From contig DATNNN010000041.1 of the NCBI GenBank assembly GCA_035601815.1, positions 1 to 20,256 of the forward strand: a stretch of 20,256 bases of DNA, given 5' to 3'. A model generated the notes under the pieces. The model was given only the letters and a program-made list of their open reading frames with translations, searched no databases and was not told where the DNA came from. Source of the DNA: DATNNN01 sp035601815. GTDB lineage: Bacteria; Pseudomonadota; Alphaproteobacteria; Rhizobiales; Xanthobacteraceae. A program made the position numbers and the translations under genes. How positions within the stretch are numbered: position 1 is the stretch's first letter; each line of letters begins with the position of its first letter. This document shows, in pieces, positions 1-6,484 of this stretch.

Positions 1-411
1 GTGACCCCCGACGAGCTCGGGTCCGCCTGGGACGGCGCCAAGGTGTCGCTGCCGCTCGTCTCGTCGATCAACGGCAAGGTGTTCGGCACGCCCAACGCCG
101 GCGTCGATCTCACCTTCGACTTCCCGGCGTTGATCGCCCACGCGGCGAAGACCCGGCCGGTCGCCGCCGGCCACATCATCGGCTCCGGCACCGTCTCCAA
201 CCGCGACCCGGACTGCGGACCCGGCCGGCCGGTGGAGGAGGGCGGCGTCGGTTATAGCTGCATCGCCGAGCTGCGGGCGGTGGAGACGATCCGCGTAGGC
301 AGCCCCAAGACGCCGTTCCTCAAGTTCGGCGACCGCGTGCGGATCGAGATGGACGACCGCAATGGGCGTACGATCTTCGGGGCGATCGAGCAGGCCGTGG
401 AGCAGGCCTGA
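1..411 (+). CDS. Fumarylacetoacetase-like hydrolase, C-terminal part (5' end outside window)
   Basis: This is the C-terminal 136 residues of a fumarylacetoacetate hydrolase (FAH) family enzyme. The family cleaves C-C bonds in 2,4-dioxo acids, for example fumarylacetoacetate to fumarate and acetoacetate at the end of homogentisate breakdown. The visible part has the family's late core: a 'PNAGVDLTFDF' segment, 'IIGSGTVSNRD', 'EGGVGYSCIAE', and the terminal 'TPFLKFGDRVRIEM' strand followed by 'IFGAIEQ'. I recall bacterial FahA-type enzymes of about 330 aa, so roughly 200 residues lie upstream of the window. The GTG at position 1 is almost certainly an internal Val codon. The MBL-fold gene starts 39 nt after the stop, on the same strand. 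The family call is firm. The exact substrate is inferred from the hydroxylase two genes downstream. Confidence 0.88.
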   Translation: MTPDELGSAWDGAKVSLPLVSSINGKVFGTPNAGVDLTFDFPALIAHAAKTRPVAAGHIIGSGTVSNRDPDCGPGRPVEEGGVGYSCIAELRAVETIRVGSPKTPFLKFGDRVRIEMDDRNGRTIFGAIEQAVEQA

Positions 412-450
412 CGGAGCTGCATTGCTCCAATTCCAAGCGCGCGCTATTCG

Positions 451-1428
451 ATGCGTGCGCCCATTTTCATTGGTGACTTGATGGCCGCCTTCGCCTCCAC
501 CGGCGACCTCGCCGAGAAGAAGATCTCCTTCGCCGAGATCGGTCCCGGCCTCTATGCCTATACCGCCGAAGGCGATCCCAACTCCGGCGTGATCGTGGGC
601 GACCACGGGGTCATGGTGGTGGACGCCCAAGCGACGCCGCGCATGGCCGAGGACGTGATCGCCCGCGTGCGCGCGGTGACCGACAAGCCCGTCACCCATG
701 TGCTGCTCACGCACTATCACGCCGTCCGCGTGCTGGGCGCTTCCGCCTATCGCGGCGCCGAGATTCTGGCTTCCAGTGCCACGCGCGAGCTCATCGTCGA
801 GCGCGGCCAGGCCGACATGGACTCTGAGATCGGCCGATTTCCGCGCCTGTTCCGCGCCGCCGAGAGCATCCCCGGACTGACCTGGCCCACGATCACCTTC
901 AGCGGGGAGATGTCGCTATGGCTCGGCCGCCGCGAGGTGCGCATCATGCCGCTCGGCCGCGGCCATACCGCGGGCGATGTGGTCGCCTACGTGCCCGACG
1001 CCAACGTCGTCTTTTCCGGCGACCTCGTGGAATATCACTCGGCCTGCTATTGCGGCGACGCCCACTTCAACGACTGGCCGCAGACGCTGGAGCGCCTTGC
1101 GGCACTCGACGCGAATGCGCTGGTGCCCGGCCGCGGCGCGGCGCTGATCGGCGCCGGCAAGGTGCGGGAAGGGATCGCGCTCACCCAGGACTTTCTGGCG
1201 ACGCTCTATGGCTCCGTCAGCACGAGCGTCGCCGCCGGCCACTCGCTGAAAGAGGCCTATGGCGAGGCCCGCCGGCTCATGGACCCGAAGTTCGCGCGCT
1301 TCGCCATCTACGAGCACTGCATGCCGTTCAACGTGTCGCGCGCCTATGACGAGGCCAAAGGGATCGACCGGCCCGTGATCTGGACGGCGGCACGCGACCG
1401 CGAGATGTGGGCCGCACTGCAAGGATAG
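451..1428 (+). CDS. MBL-fold metallo-hydrolase with a degenerate second metal site
   Basis: This 325-aa protein has the metallo-beta-lactamase fold. The visible landmarks are 'VVDAQ' (about 57), H88-x-H90, 'GRGHTAGD' with H172, 'FSGDLVE' with D191, and 'PGRG' at 227. The canonical HxHxDH motif reads H-Y-H-A-V-R here, and the late 'PGHG' histidine is Arg228. The Zn1 ligands (H88, H90, H172) and the bridging Asp191 therefore remain, while the Zn2 ligands Asp, His and the last His are replaced. I remember related proteins with the same 'HYHAVRVLGAS' block, so this is probably a subfamily feature and not a mutation. It lies 10 nt upstream of an FAD hydroxylase gene, which suggests a role in the same aromatic pathway, for example hydrolysis of a ring-opened or thioester intermediate. 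The start is uncertain: neither ATG 451 nor ATG 481 has a strong Shine-Dalgarno. Confidence 0.85.
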   Translation: MRAPIFIGDLMAAFASTGDLAEKKISFAEIGPGLYAYTAEGDPNSGVIVGDHGVMVVDAQATPRMAEDVIARVRAVTDKPVTHVLLTHYHAVRVLGASAYRGAEILASSATRELIVERGQADMDSEIGRFPRLFRAAESIPGLTWPTITFSGEMSLWLGRREVRIMPLGRGHTAGDVVAYVPDANVVFSGDLVEYHSACYCGDAHFNDWPQTLERLAALDANALVPGRGAALIGAGKVREGIALTQDFLATLYGSVSTSVAAGHSLKEAYGEARRLMDPKFARFAIYEHCMPFNVSRAYDEAKGIDRPVIWTAARDREMWAALQG

Positions 1429-1438
1429 GGACGTTCGA

Positions 1439-3055
1439 ATGGGCGCCAACAGCGAGGAGAGCCGCAAAGCGCGCTATCAGTTCGGCTACCGCCGTCGCCC
1501 CGAGCAGGACCGCGCCGTCCCCGCGCGTCACCCGGTGGTCATCGTCGGCGCCGGGCCCGTCGGCCTCACCGCCGCGATCGACCTCGCACAACGCGGCGTT
1601 CCGGTCGTGGTCCTCGACGACGCCGACCGCATCGGCGAGGGGTCGCGCGCCATCTGCTTCTCCAAGCATACCCTCGAGATCATGGACCGTCTGGGGCTCG
1701 GCGAGCGCTTGGTGGAGAAAGGCGTCACCTGGCAGCTCGGCAAGGTCTTCCTCGGCAACGACCTCGTCTATTCCTTCGACCTGCAGCCCGAGCCCGGCCA
1801 CAAGATGCCGGCCTTCATCAATCTGCAGCAGTATTATCTCGAGAGCTATCTGGTGGAGCGCGCCGCCGAGCTCGACGCCGTCGACCTGCGCTGGGCGAAC
1901 CGCGTCGCCGGGGTCGAGCGCCGCAACGACGGCGTGCGCGTCACGATCGCGACACCCGACGGCGACTACCAGCTCGACGCCGAATGGCTTGTCGCGTGCG
2001 ACGGCGCCCGCTCCACCGTGCGCGAGCTCCTCGGGCTCGGCTTCACCGGCCTCACCTTCGAGGAGCGCTTCCTCATCGCCGACGTGAAGATGGCGGCGGA
2101 TTATCCCACCGAGCGCTGGTTCTGGTTCGATCCGCCGTTCCATTCCGGGCAGTCGGCGTTGTTGCATCGCCAGCCCGATGACGTGTGGCGCATCGACCTG
2201 CAGCTCGGCGCCGACGCCGATCCGGAAGAGGAGACGAAGCCCGCCCGCGTGCTGCCGCGCCTGCAGCGCATGCTCGGCGAGCGGAAATTCGAGCTCGAAT
2301 GGGTGTCCATCTATCGCTTCGACTGCCGGCGGCTGGAGCGCTTCGTCCACGGCCGCGTGATCTTCGCCGGCGACTCCGCGCACCAGGTATCTCCGTTCGG
2401 CGCGCGCGGCGCCAACTCCGGCGTCGAGGACGCGGAGAATCTGGCCTGGAAGCTTGCGCTCATTCTTTCCGGCGCGGCGCCCGCGTCGCTGCTCGATTCC
2501 TACGAGATCGAGCGCGGCCAGGCCGCCGACGAGAATATCGCCCACTCCACACGCTCCACCGATTTCATCGCGCCGCGGAGTAGCCACGCCCGCGTACTTC
2601 GCGACGCGGCGCTCAAGCTCGCGCCGTTCGCCCCGTTTGCGCGGCGCATGGTCAACTCCGGGCGGTTGTCGACTCCCAGCGCCTATGACACGCCGCTATC
2701 GACGCCCGATCGCGAGACCTTCGCCGGCGACGCGCGCCTGGGCCTGGCAGTGCCCGACGCGCCCATGATCGGAAGCGACGGCCGGCCCTGCTTCCTGCTG
2801 GAGCGCCTGTCCGATGGCTTCGAGGTGCTTTACGTAAAGGACGGCGCGGCGCCGGCACCGCCCGCGGGCGTGAAGCTCACGGTGATCGGCGAGGATCTCG
2901 AAGACGCAAGCGGGCTGTTCGCTCACCGCTACGACGCTTCGCCCGGTGCCGCCTACGTGCTGCGGCCGGACCGGCATCTATGCGCGCGCATGCGCATGTT
3001 CGATCGTACGGAAGTCGCGCGCGCCGTGGCGCGCGCCATGGGGAATCGATCATGA
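1439..3055 (+). CDS. FAD-dependent aromatic hydroxylase (MhpA / PheA-TfdB type monooxygenase)
   Basis: This 538-aa class A flavoprotein monooxygenase is predicted to hydroxylate a phenolic or aromatic-acid ring using NAD(P)H and O2 in the cytosol. Residues 33-60 form the Rossmann dinucleotide fold with G37-A-G-P-V-G42. D188-G189 matches the DG motif that helps bind FAD and NAD(P)H. G311-D312 in 'FAGDSAHQVSPFGARG' is the GD motif contacting the FAD ribose. The last 130 or so residues fit the thioredoxin-like C-terminal domain of phenol-hydroxylase relatives. The length is close to that of 3-(3-hydroxyphenyl)propionate hydroxylase. ATG 1439 follows 'AAGGATAGGGA', a plausible ribosome site. Its stop overlaps the DUF2783 start (ATGA), so the two are probably co-translated. 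The fumarylacetoacetase and MBL genes upstream point to an aromatic catabolic operon. The substrate cannot be read from the sequence. Confidence 0.88.
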   Translation: MGANSEESRKARYQFGYRRRPEQDRAVPARHPVVIVGAGPVGLTAAIDLAQRGVPVVVLDDADRIGEGSRAICFSKHTLEIMDRLGLGERLVEKGVTWQLGKVFLGNDLVYSFDLQPEPGHKMPAFINLQQYYLESYLVERAAELDAVDLRWANRVAGVERRNDGVRVTIATPDGDYQLDAEWLVACDGARSTVRELLGLGFTGLTFEERFLIADVKMAADYPTERWFWFDPPFHSGQSALLHRQPDDVWRIDLQLGADADPEEETKPARVLPRLQRMLGERKFELEWVSIYRFDCRRLERFVHGRVIFAGDSAHQVSPFGARGANSGVEDAENLAWKLALILSGAAPASLLDSYEIERGQAADENIAHSTRSTDFIAPRSSHARVLRDAALKLAPFAPFARRMVNSGRLSTPSAYDTPLSTPDRETFAGDARLGLAVPDAPMIGSDGRPCFLLERLSDGFEVLYVKDGAAPAPPAGVKLTVIGEDLEDASGLFAHRYDASPGAAYVLRPDRHLCARMRMFDRTEVARAVARAMGNRS

Positions 3056-3261
3056 AGCTCGTCACCGAATCCCGCTTCGCCAATCCCGACGCCGCGTACG
3101 AGCGTCTGGTGGACGCCCACCGCGGCCTCGACGAACGAGAGAGCCGCGCCCTCGACGCGCGGCTCGTGCTGATCCTGGCCAACCACATCGGCGATCTCGA
3201 GCTGCTGGAGGAGGCCATCCGAATCGCCCAGCGCACTGGCGCACCGCCGGGCGGTGGATAA
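3052..3261 (+). CDS. DUF2783-type small protein
   Basis: This 69-residue protein starts at ATG 3052, inside the end of the hydroxylase gene (4-nt ATGA overlap). An upstream in-frame start at 2980 would lie within the hydroxylase and is less likely. The sequence is almost all helix-forming, with 'DAHRGLDERESRALDARL' followed by 'LILANHIGDLELLEEAI', and it has no signal peptide or cysteine. I recognise the pattern as DUF2783, a small family that I recall being encoded next to FAD-dependent oxidoreductases. No biochemical function is known to me. The tight coupling suggests a partner or small subunit of the hydroxylase, which is inference. The last residues (GAPPGGG) are probably disordered. Confidence 0.75.
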   Translation: MKLVTESRFANPDAAYERLVDAHRGLDERESRALDARLVLILANHIGDLELLEEAIRIAQRTGAPPGGG

Positions 3262-3317
3262 GTCGGGTGTGAATGCGGGAAAACCCTGTGATTTCTGCCC
3301 CTTGGCAGGCGAATGTT

Positions 3318-3333
3318 GTGACAAATTTATCAC
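3318..3333. promoter_or_regulatory. 16-bp near-perfect palindrome, candidate operator
   Basis: The sequence GTGACAAATTTATCAC is a palindrome apart from one mismatched pair (GTGA-n-AAATTT-n-TCAC). It lies in the 255-nt AT-richer gap between the aromatic operon and the TorF porin gene. Its GTGA and TCAC half-sites are 8 nt apart, compared with 6 for classical CRP sites. It could be an operator for the porin gene downstream. No regulator is identified. Confidence 0.4.
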
Positions 3334-3372
3334 GGCTGCCGAAAACTCTGCGGATAAGGGGCTGTCTGCATA

Positions 3373-3437
3373 GCGTTTGGGCATAATGCTAAAATTGTGT
3401 GGTTGCCCAAACGCCCGCAATCCGTTGATTTTGCGGG
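3373..3437. repeat. Two adjoining inverted repeats upstream of the porin gene
   Basis: The first repeat is a perfect 11-bp pair, GCGTTTGGGCA at 3373-3383 and its complement at 3404-3414, around a 20-nt AT-rich spacer. The second begins at the last base of the first: CCCGCAA at 3414-3420 and TTGCGGG at 3431-3437. Neither is followed by a T-run, so they are unlikely to be terminators. They could be regulator sites or a structured leader of the porin mRNA. I see no gene elsewhere in 3262-3516, nor a promoter I would defend. Confidence 0.5.
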
Positions 3438-3516
3438 TACGTGCTGCTCGGGCAAGGCCGGATTCGTCGGCGCGCCGGAGTAGCTTTGAAGCGGAATCTT
3501 TTCACGGGGGTCCTCC

Positions 3517-4428
3517 ATGCGGGGCAATGCAATCAAGACGACCTTGGTGGCCGGCGCTTTCAGCCTGCTGCTTGGTGCGACGGCCATGGCGGCCGACTAT
3601 CCGGTGAAGGCCGCGAAGGCCCCGCCGCCGCCTGTGGTGCCCGATTTCGACATCGCGTTCGGCGGCTCGATCGCGAGCGACTATCTCTTCCGCGGCATCA
3701 CACAGTCGAACCACGGACCGTCGGGCAGCGCCTACTTCGAGCCGCGGTTCATGAAGAACCTGTTCTACGTGGGTATCGCGGCATCGGGTATCGACTGGCC
3801 GACGGCTTACGGCCTGAACAGTCCGAGCGCGGAGATCGATCTCTACGCCGGCATCCGTCCCGTGTTCGGTCCGGTAACGGTCGATCTCGGCGTCATCTAC
3901 TATTGGTATCCGAACCCCGCGGTCGGGACGTTTAGAAGCGACTTCGTGGAGTTCTACGCGAAGCCGACTTGGACCGTGAATGACATGCTGACGCTCGGCG
4001 CGAACGCCTTCTACTCGCCGAGCCTGCTGAACTATGGCGCGCCGAGCTGGTACCTGTCGGCCACCGCGAAAGTGACGCTCCCCTCCAGCATGTTCCCGCC
4101 GGACTGGGGCATGTACATCTCGGGCGAGCTCGGTCGCTTCTGGATCGGCACCACCAGCAACTTGCCCTTCGTGAACGCGAACCCGCCCCCGCTCGGTTTC
4201 TACGATATTCCGGACTACACTACCTGGAATATCGGCGTCGGGTTCACCTTCAAGGACTTCACGCTGGATCTTCGCTATTCCGGCACCGACCTGTCTAAGT
4301 TCAATTGCGCCCAGTTCTGGGTAGCACCGGCAGTCATCGGGGCCGCGCCCAGCCCGGTGACCAACTACTGCGATAACCGCTTCTTCGCCAGGCTGTCGTT
4401 CGACTCGCTGCTTTCGCATCTCAAGTGA
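3517..4428 (+). CDS. TorF-family putative outer-membrane porin
   Basis: This 303-aa protein is predicted to be exported and inserted in the outer membrane as a beta-barrel. Residues 1-25 form a signal peptide (positive N-terminus, hydrophobic core, ATAMA cleavage site). A short proline-rich linker (about 35-42) precedes the hallmark 'FGGSIASDYLFRGITQS' start of the TorF/TIGR02001-type barrel. The rest alternates polar and aromatic residues in short strands such as 'NLFYVGIAASGIDW', 'EIDLYAGIRPVFG' and 'WNIGVGFTF'. C264 and C285 could form a disulfide in an outer loop or turn. The chain ends ...SLLSHLK and lacks the usual terminal aromatic residue. A GGGGG stretch precedes ATG 3517. The gene stands alone, with palindromes upstream and a strong terminator downstream. 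The transported solute is unknown. Confidence 0.8.
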   Translation: MRGNAIKTTLVAGAFSLLLGATAMAADYPVKAAKAPPPPVVPDFDIAFGGSIASDYLFRGITQSNHGPSGSAYFEPRFMKNLFYVGIAASGIDWPTAYGLNSPSAEIDLYAGIRPVFGPVTVDLGVIYYWYPNPAVGTFRSDFVEFYAKPTWTVNDMLTLGANAFYSPSLLNYGAPSWYLSATAKVTLPSSMFPPDWGMYISGELGRFWIGTTSNLPFVNANPPPLGFYDIPDYTTWNIGVGFTFKDFTLDLRYSGTDLSKFNCAQFWVAPAVIGAAPSPVTNYCDNRFFARLSFDSLLSHLK

Positions 4429-4450
4429 TCGAACGACGATTTGCTTAAAT

Positions 4451-4484
4451 AAACGGGCGGCGCTTGCGCCGCCCGTTTCGTTTT
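4451..4484 (+). terminator. Rho-independent terminator of the TorF porin gene
   Basis: AAACGGGCGGCG (4451-4462) pairs with its complement (4467-4478) around a CTTG loop, and CGTTTT follows. It begins 22 nt after the porin stop. The A-rich 5' side could give weak activity on the minus strand for the secreted-protein gene ending at 4506. Confidence 0.9.
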
Positions 4485-4505
4485 GCGGAAGGGAAAAGCG
4501 CCGCG

Positions 4506-4811
4506 CTAGCGGCTGCAGGTGACGGCGACCACCGTGGGGCACACCGGCCCGCTGCACGCCTTCACCTGGGCACCTACCGGCACGCCGCCGGTGATCTCGG
4601 CCGGGTCGATGCGGCCGAAGTCCACGGCCTTGGCATAGTCCCGCGCCCGGCAGAGCGCGGCCGCCGCGGCGAGGCCGCAGTTCTCGCCGGCGGCGAGGCA
4701 GCGGTCGATGCCGTAGCCGTCGGAGCCGTCGACGAGGAAGGTACGCGTGTCCGCTGCGGCCGGCAGGGCGCAAAGCATGAAGACGGCGACGAGGACGCTA
4801 CGCGGCGACAT
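4506..4811 (-). CDS. Small secreted six-cysteine protein, function unknown
   Basis: This 101-aa protein has a signal peptide at residues 1-20 (hydrophobic 'VLVAVFMLCALPAAA', cleavage before DTRTF) and a mature part of about 80 residues. The mature part has six cysteines, at 38, 45, 54, 86, 91 and 99, enough for three disulfides. It contains 'DGYGIDRCLAAGENCG', which I recall from uncharacterised exported proteins of Bradyrhizobium and Rhodopseudomonas. I know no function. A longer frame extends upstream to 5000, but the signal peptide begins at ATG 4811, so that start is chosen. The Shine-Dalgarno is weak. The gene converges with the porin gene and diverges from cysS. A long inverted repeat lies 36 nt upstream of the start. 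Confidence 0.7.
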   Translation of the reverse strand: MSPRSVLVAVFMLCALPAAADTRTFLVDGSDGYGIDRCLAAGENCGLAAAAALCRARDYAKAVDFGRIDPAEITGGVPVGAQVKACSGPVCPTVVAVTCSR

Positions 4812-4846
4812 GTGCGATCCGGAAGTAGGGCTCACGGCAGGAGAGT

Positions 4847-4893
4847 GCTCCCGCCACGGTTGACCCCGCGTTAACGGCGCGCCTGGCGGGAGC
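4847..4893. repeat. 10-bp inverted repeat around a CGTTAACG palindrome
   Basis: GCTCCCGCCA at 4847-4856 is perfectly complementary to TGGCGGGAGC at 4884-4893. The 27-nt spacer contains the 8-bp palindrome CGTTAACG (4869-4876). It sits in the 287-nt divergent gap (4812-5098) between the secreted-protein gene and cysS, nearer the former. It could be an operator or an mRNA leader hairpin of the minus-strand gene. The rest of the gap holds the cysS leader hairpin and no gene that I can see. Confidence 0.5.
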
Positions 4894-5067
4894 GGGGCAT
4901 GGATTTGCTCGCGTCCTTGCGCCGCGCGACCTCTTGACGGGCCTGGGGGCCCCGCGCATGGTGGCCGCATGTGCACCGCAATCAACCGTTTCTTCGGCAT
5001 TTGCCGGGAAATTAGCTGCGCCTGACGGGCGCGGGCGGGGCCGTTTTCTCTCGATCAATTTGAGATG

Positions 5068-5096
5068 AACGTTCCGCCCCGCGGGCGAGGGACGTT
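5068..5096 (+). promoter_or_regulatory. Leader hairpin covering the cysS ribosome-binding site
   Basis: AACGTTCC (5068-5075) pairs with GGGACGTT (5089-5096) with one G-U pair. The helix continues with GCCC (5076-5079) against GGGC (5083-5086) across a 2-nt GA bulge (5087-5088), closed by a CGC loop. The result is 12 pairs ending 2 nt before the cysS ATG. The 3' arm contains the Shine-Dalgarno (GAGGGA). In the folded form the ribosome site would be masked, which suggests translational control. This is inferred from pairing only. Confidence 0.5.
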
Positions 5097-5098
5097 TC

Positions 5099-6484
5099 AT
5101 GGAGCTTAGGCTCTACAACACGCTGACGCGGCAGAAGGAGCCTTTCCGGCCCCTCGATCCCGCGCGCGTGCGCATGTACGTATGCGGGCCCACGGTCTAC
5201 GACCGCGCCCACATCGGCAACGCCCGGCCGGTAATCGTGTTCGACCTGCTGTTCCGGCTGCTCCGCCACCTCTATGGCACCGGGCACGTCACCTACGCGC
5301 GCAACATCACCGACGTCGACGACAAGATCAACGCGCGGGCGGCGGAGCGCGGCATTTCCATCGGCGAATTGACCAAGACGACCTACGACTGGTTCCAGGA
5401 GGATGTGAAGGCACTTGGCTGCCTTCCGCCGACGCATGAACCGCGCGCGACTCAATATGTCGCCCAAATGATCAAGATGATCGAGGCGCTGATCGCGTCG
5501 CGACATGCCTATGTGGCCGACGGCAACGTTCTATTCGACGTTTCGTCGAAGTCCGACTACGGCAAGCTCTCGAACCGCTCTCTCGATGAAATGATCGCTG
5601 GCGCCCGAGTCGAAGTCGCGCCGTACAAGAAGAATCCCATGGATTTCGTGCTGTGGAAGCCATCGACGCCCGAGCTTCCCGGCTGGGACAGCCCGTGGAG
5701 GCGCGGCCGGCCGGGCTGGCACATCGAATGCTCCGCTATGGGCGAGGCTCTATTGGGAACAACCTTCGACATCCACGGCGGCGGCATCGATCTCGCCTTC
5801 CCGCACCACGAGAACGAAATCGCGCAATCCGAATGCGCGCACCGCGGCGCGCCGTTAGCCAAGGTCTGGATGCATAACGGCTTTGTGCAAATGAGCGGAG
5901 AGAAGATGGCGAAGTCGGAGGGCAACGTGGTGACGATCCGCGAGCTGCTCGCCGATTGGCCGGGCGAAGTACTGCGTTTTTGCATGTTGCGTACGCACTA
6001 CCGGCAGCCGATCGACTGGACGCTGAAGGGACTTGAGGAAAGCGCAAAGACCCTGGATGAATGGTACGCACTTGCGTCTGGCGGTGCGCCATCGGCATTT
6101 TCTAATAGGGACGCGCCAAGTATTAACGAGCAGGTACTGGAGGCATTAGTCGACGACCTGAATACACCTAAAGCAATTGCGGGGCTTCATCACCTTAGGA
6201 ACGCTGCTGTCCATGGTGAAGGCGTGGAGCATCTTGTCTCTCTCATTCAGTCACTTCGCTTTTTGGGCTTCCTGTCTCAAACCGATGACGAGTGGCGGGC
6301 CGGCAAGCAAAAGAATCTCAAGATCGATGCGGCAAAAATCGAGAGCCTGATCGCAACGCGCAACGCGGCGCGCAAGGTCAAGAACTTTGCTGAGTCCGAC
6401 CGCCTGCGCGACGAGCTCGCCAAAATGGGCGTACAGCTGGAGGATAAGAAAGACGGCACGACCACCTGGGAAGTAGCCCGATGA
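5099..6484 (+). CDS. cysS: Cysteinyl-tRNA synthetase
   Basis: This class I synthetase charges tRNA-Cys with cysteine in the cytosol. The 461-aa length is usual for bacterial CysRS. Visible landmarks are C29 in 'MYVCGPTVYD' (first zinc ligand), HIGN at 38-41, 'WHIECSAMG' with C211, 'FPHHENEIAQSE' (H236/H237 and E240, zinc and cysteine pocket), and the KMSKS loop as KMAKS at 269-273. The C-terminal anticodon-binding helical region follows. The start at 5099 is preceded by GAGGGA, which lies inside a hairpin. The stop overlaps the cimA start by 4 nt (ATGA). Around 6061-6300, in the linker to the anticodon-binding region, codon use becomes clearly more AT-rich than in the rest of the gene and its neighbours. 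Confidence 0.97.
   Translation: MELRLYNTLTRQKEPFRPLDPARVRMYVCGPTVYDRAHIGNARPVIVFDLLFRLLRHLYGTGHVTYARNITDVDDKINARAAERGISIGELTKTTYDWFQEDVKALGCLPPTHEPRATQYVAQMIKMIEALIASRHAYVADGNVLFDVSSKSDYGKLSNRSLDEMIAGARVEVAPYKKNPMDFVLWKPSTPELPGWDSPWRRGRPGWHIECSAMGEALLGTTFDIHGGGIDLAFPHHENEIAQSECAHRGAPLAKVWMHNGFVQMSGEKMAKSEGNVVTIRELLADWPGEVLRFCMLRTHYRQPIDWTLKGLEESAKTLDEWYALASGGAPSAFSNRDAPSINEQVLEALVDDLNTPKAIAGLHHLRNAAVHGEGVEHLVSLIQSLRFLGFLSQTDDEWRAGKQKNLKIDAAKIESLIATRNAARKVKNFAESDRLRDELAKMGVQLEDKKDGTTTWEVAR

Noticed and set aside
1..3. GTG at position 1 as a true start of the FAH-family gene
   Set aside because: The sequence is in the middle of a conserved block of the family and the enzyme needs upstream residues. 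The gene is truncated by the window edge.
1328..2587. Long minus-strand open frame (419 codons) opposite the FAD hydroxylase
   Set aside because: It has low-complexity composition typical of the complement of a high-GC gene, no recognisable domain, and lies fully opposite a gene with clear motifs.
3295..3308. CTGCC/GGCAG hairpin as the terminator of the aromatic operon
   Set aside because: It has only 5 pairs and no T-run after it, so it is too weak to support.
3318..3333. CRP-type binding site
   Set aside because: The GTGA and TCAC half-sites are 8 nt apart, compared with 6 in the CRP consensus.
4934..4962. TTGACG with a distant CATGGT as the cysS promoter
   Set aside because: The -10 match is poor and the stretch is very GC-rich. 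It is not strong enough to list as a feature.
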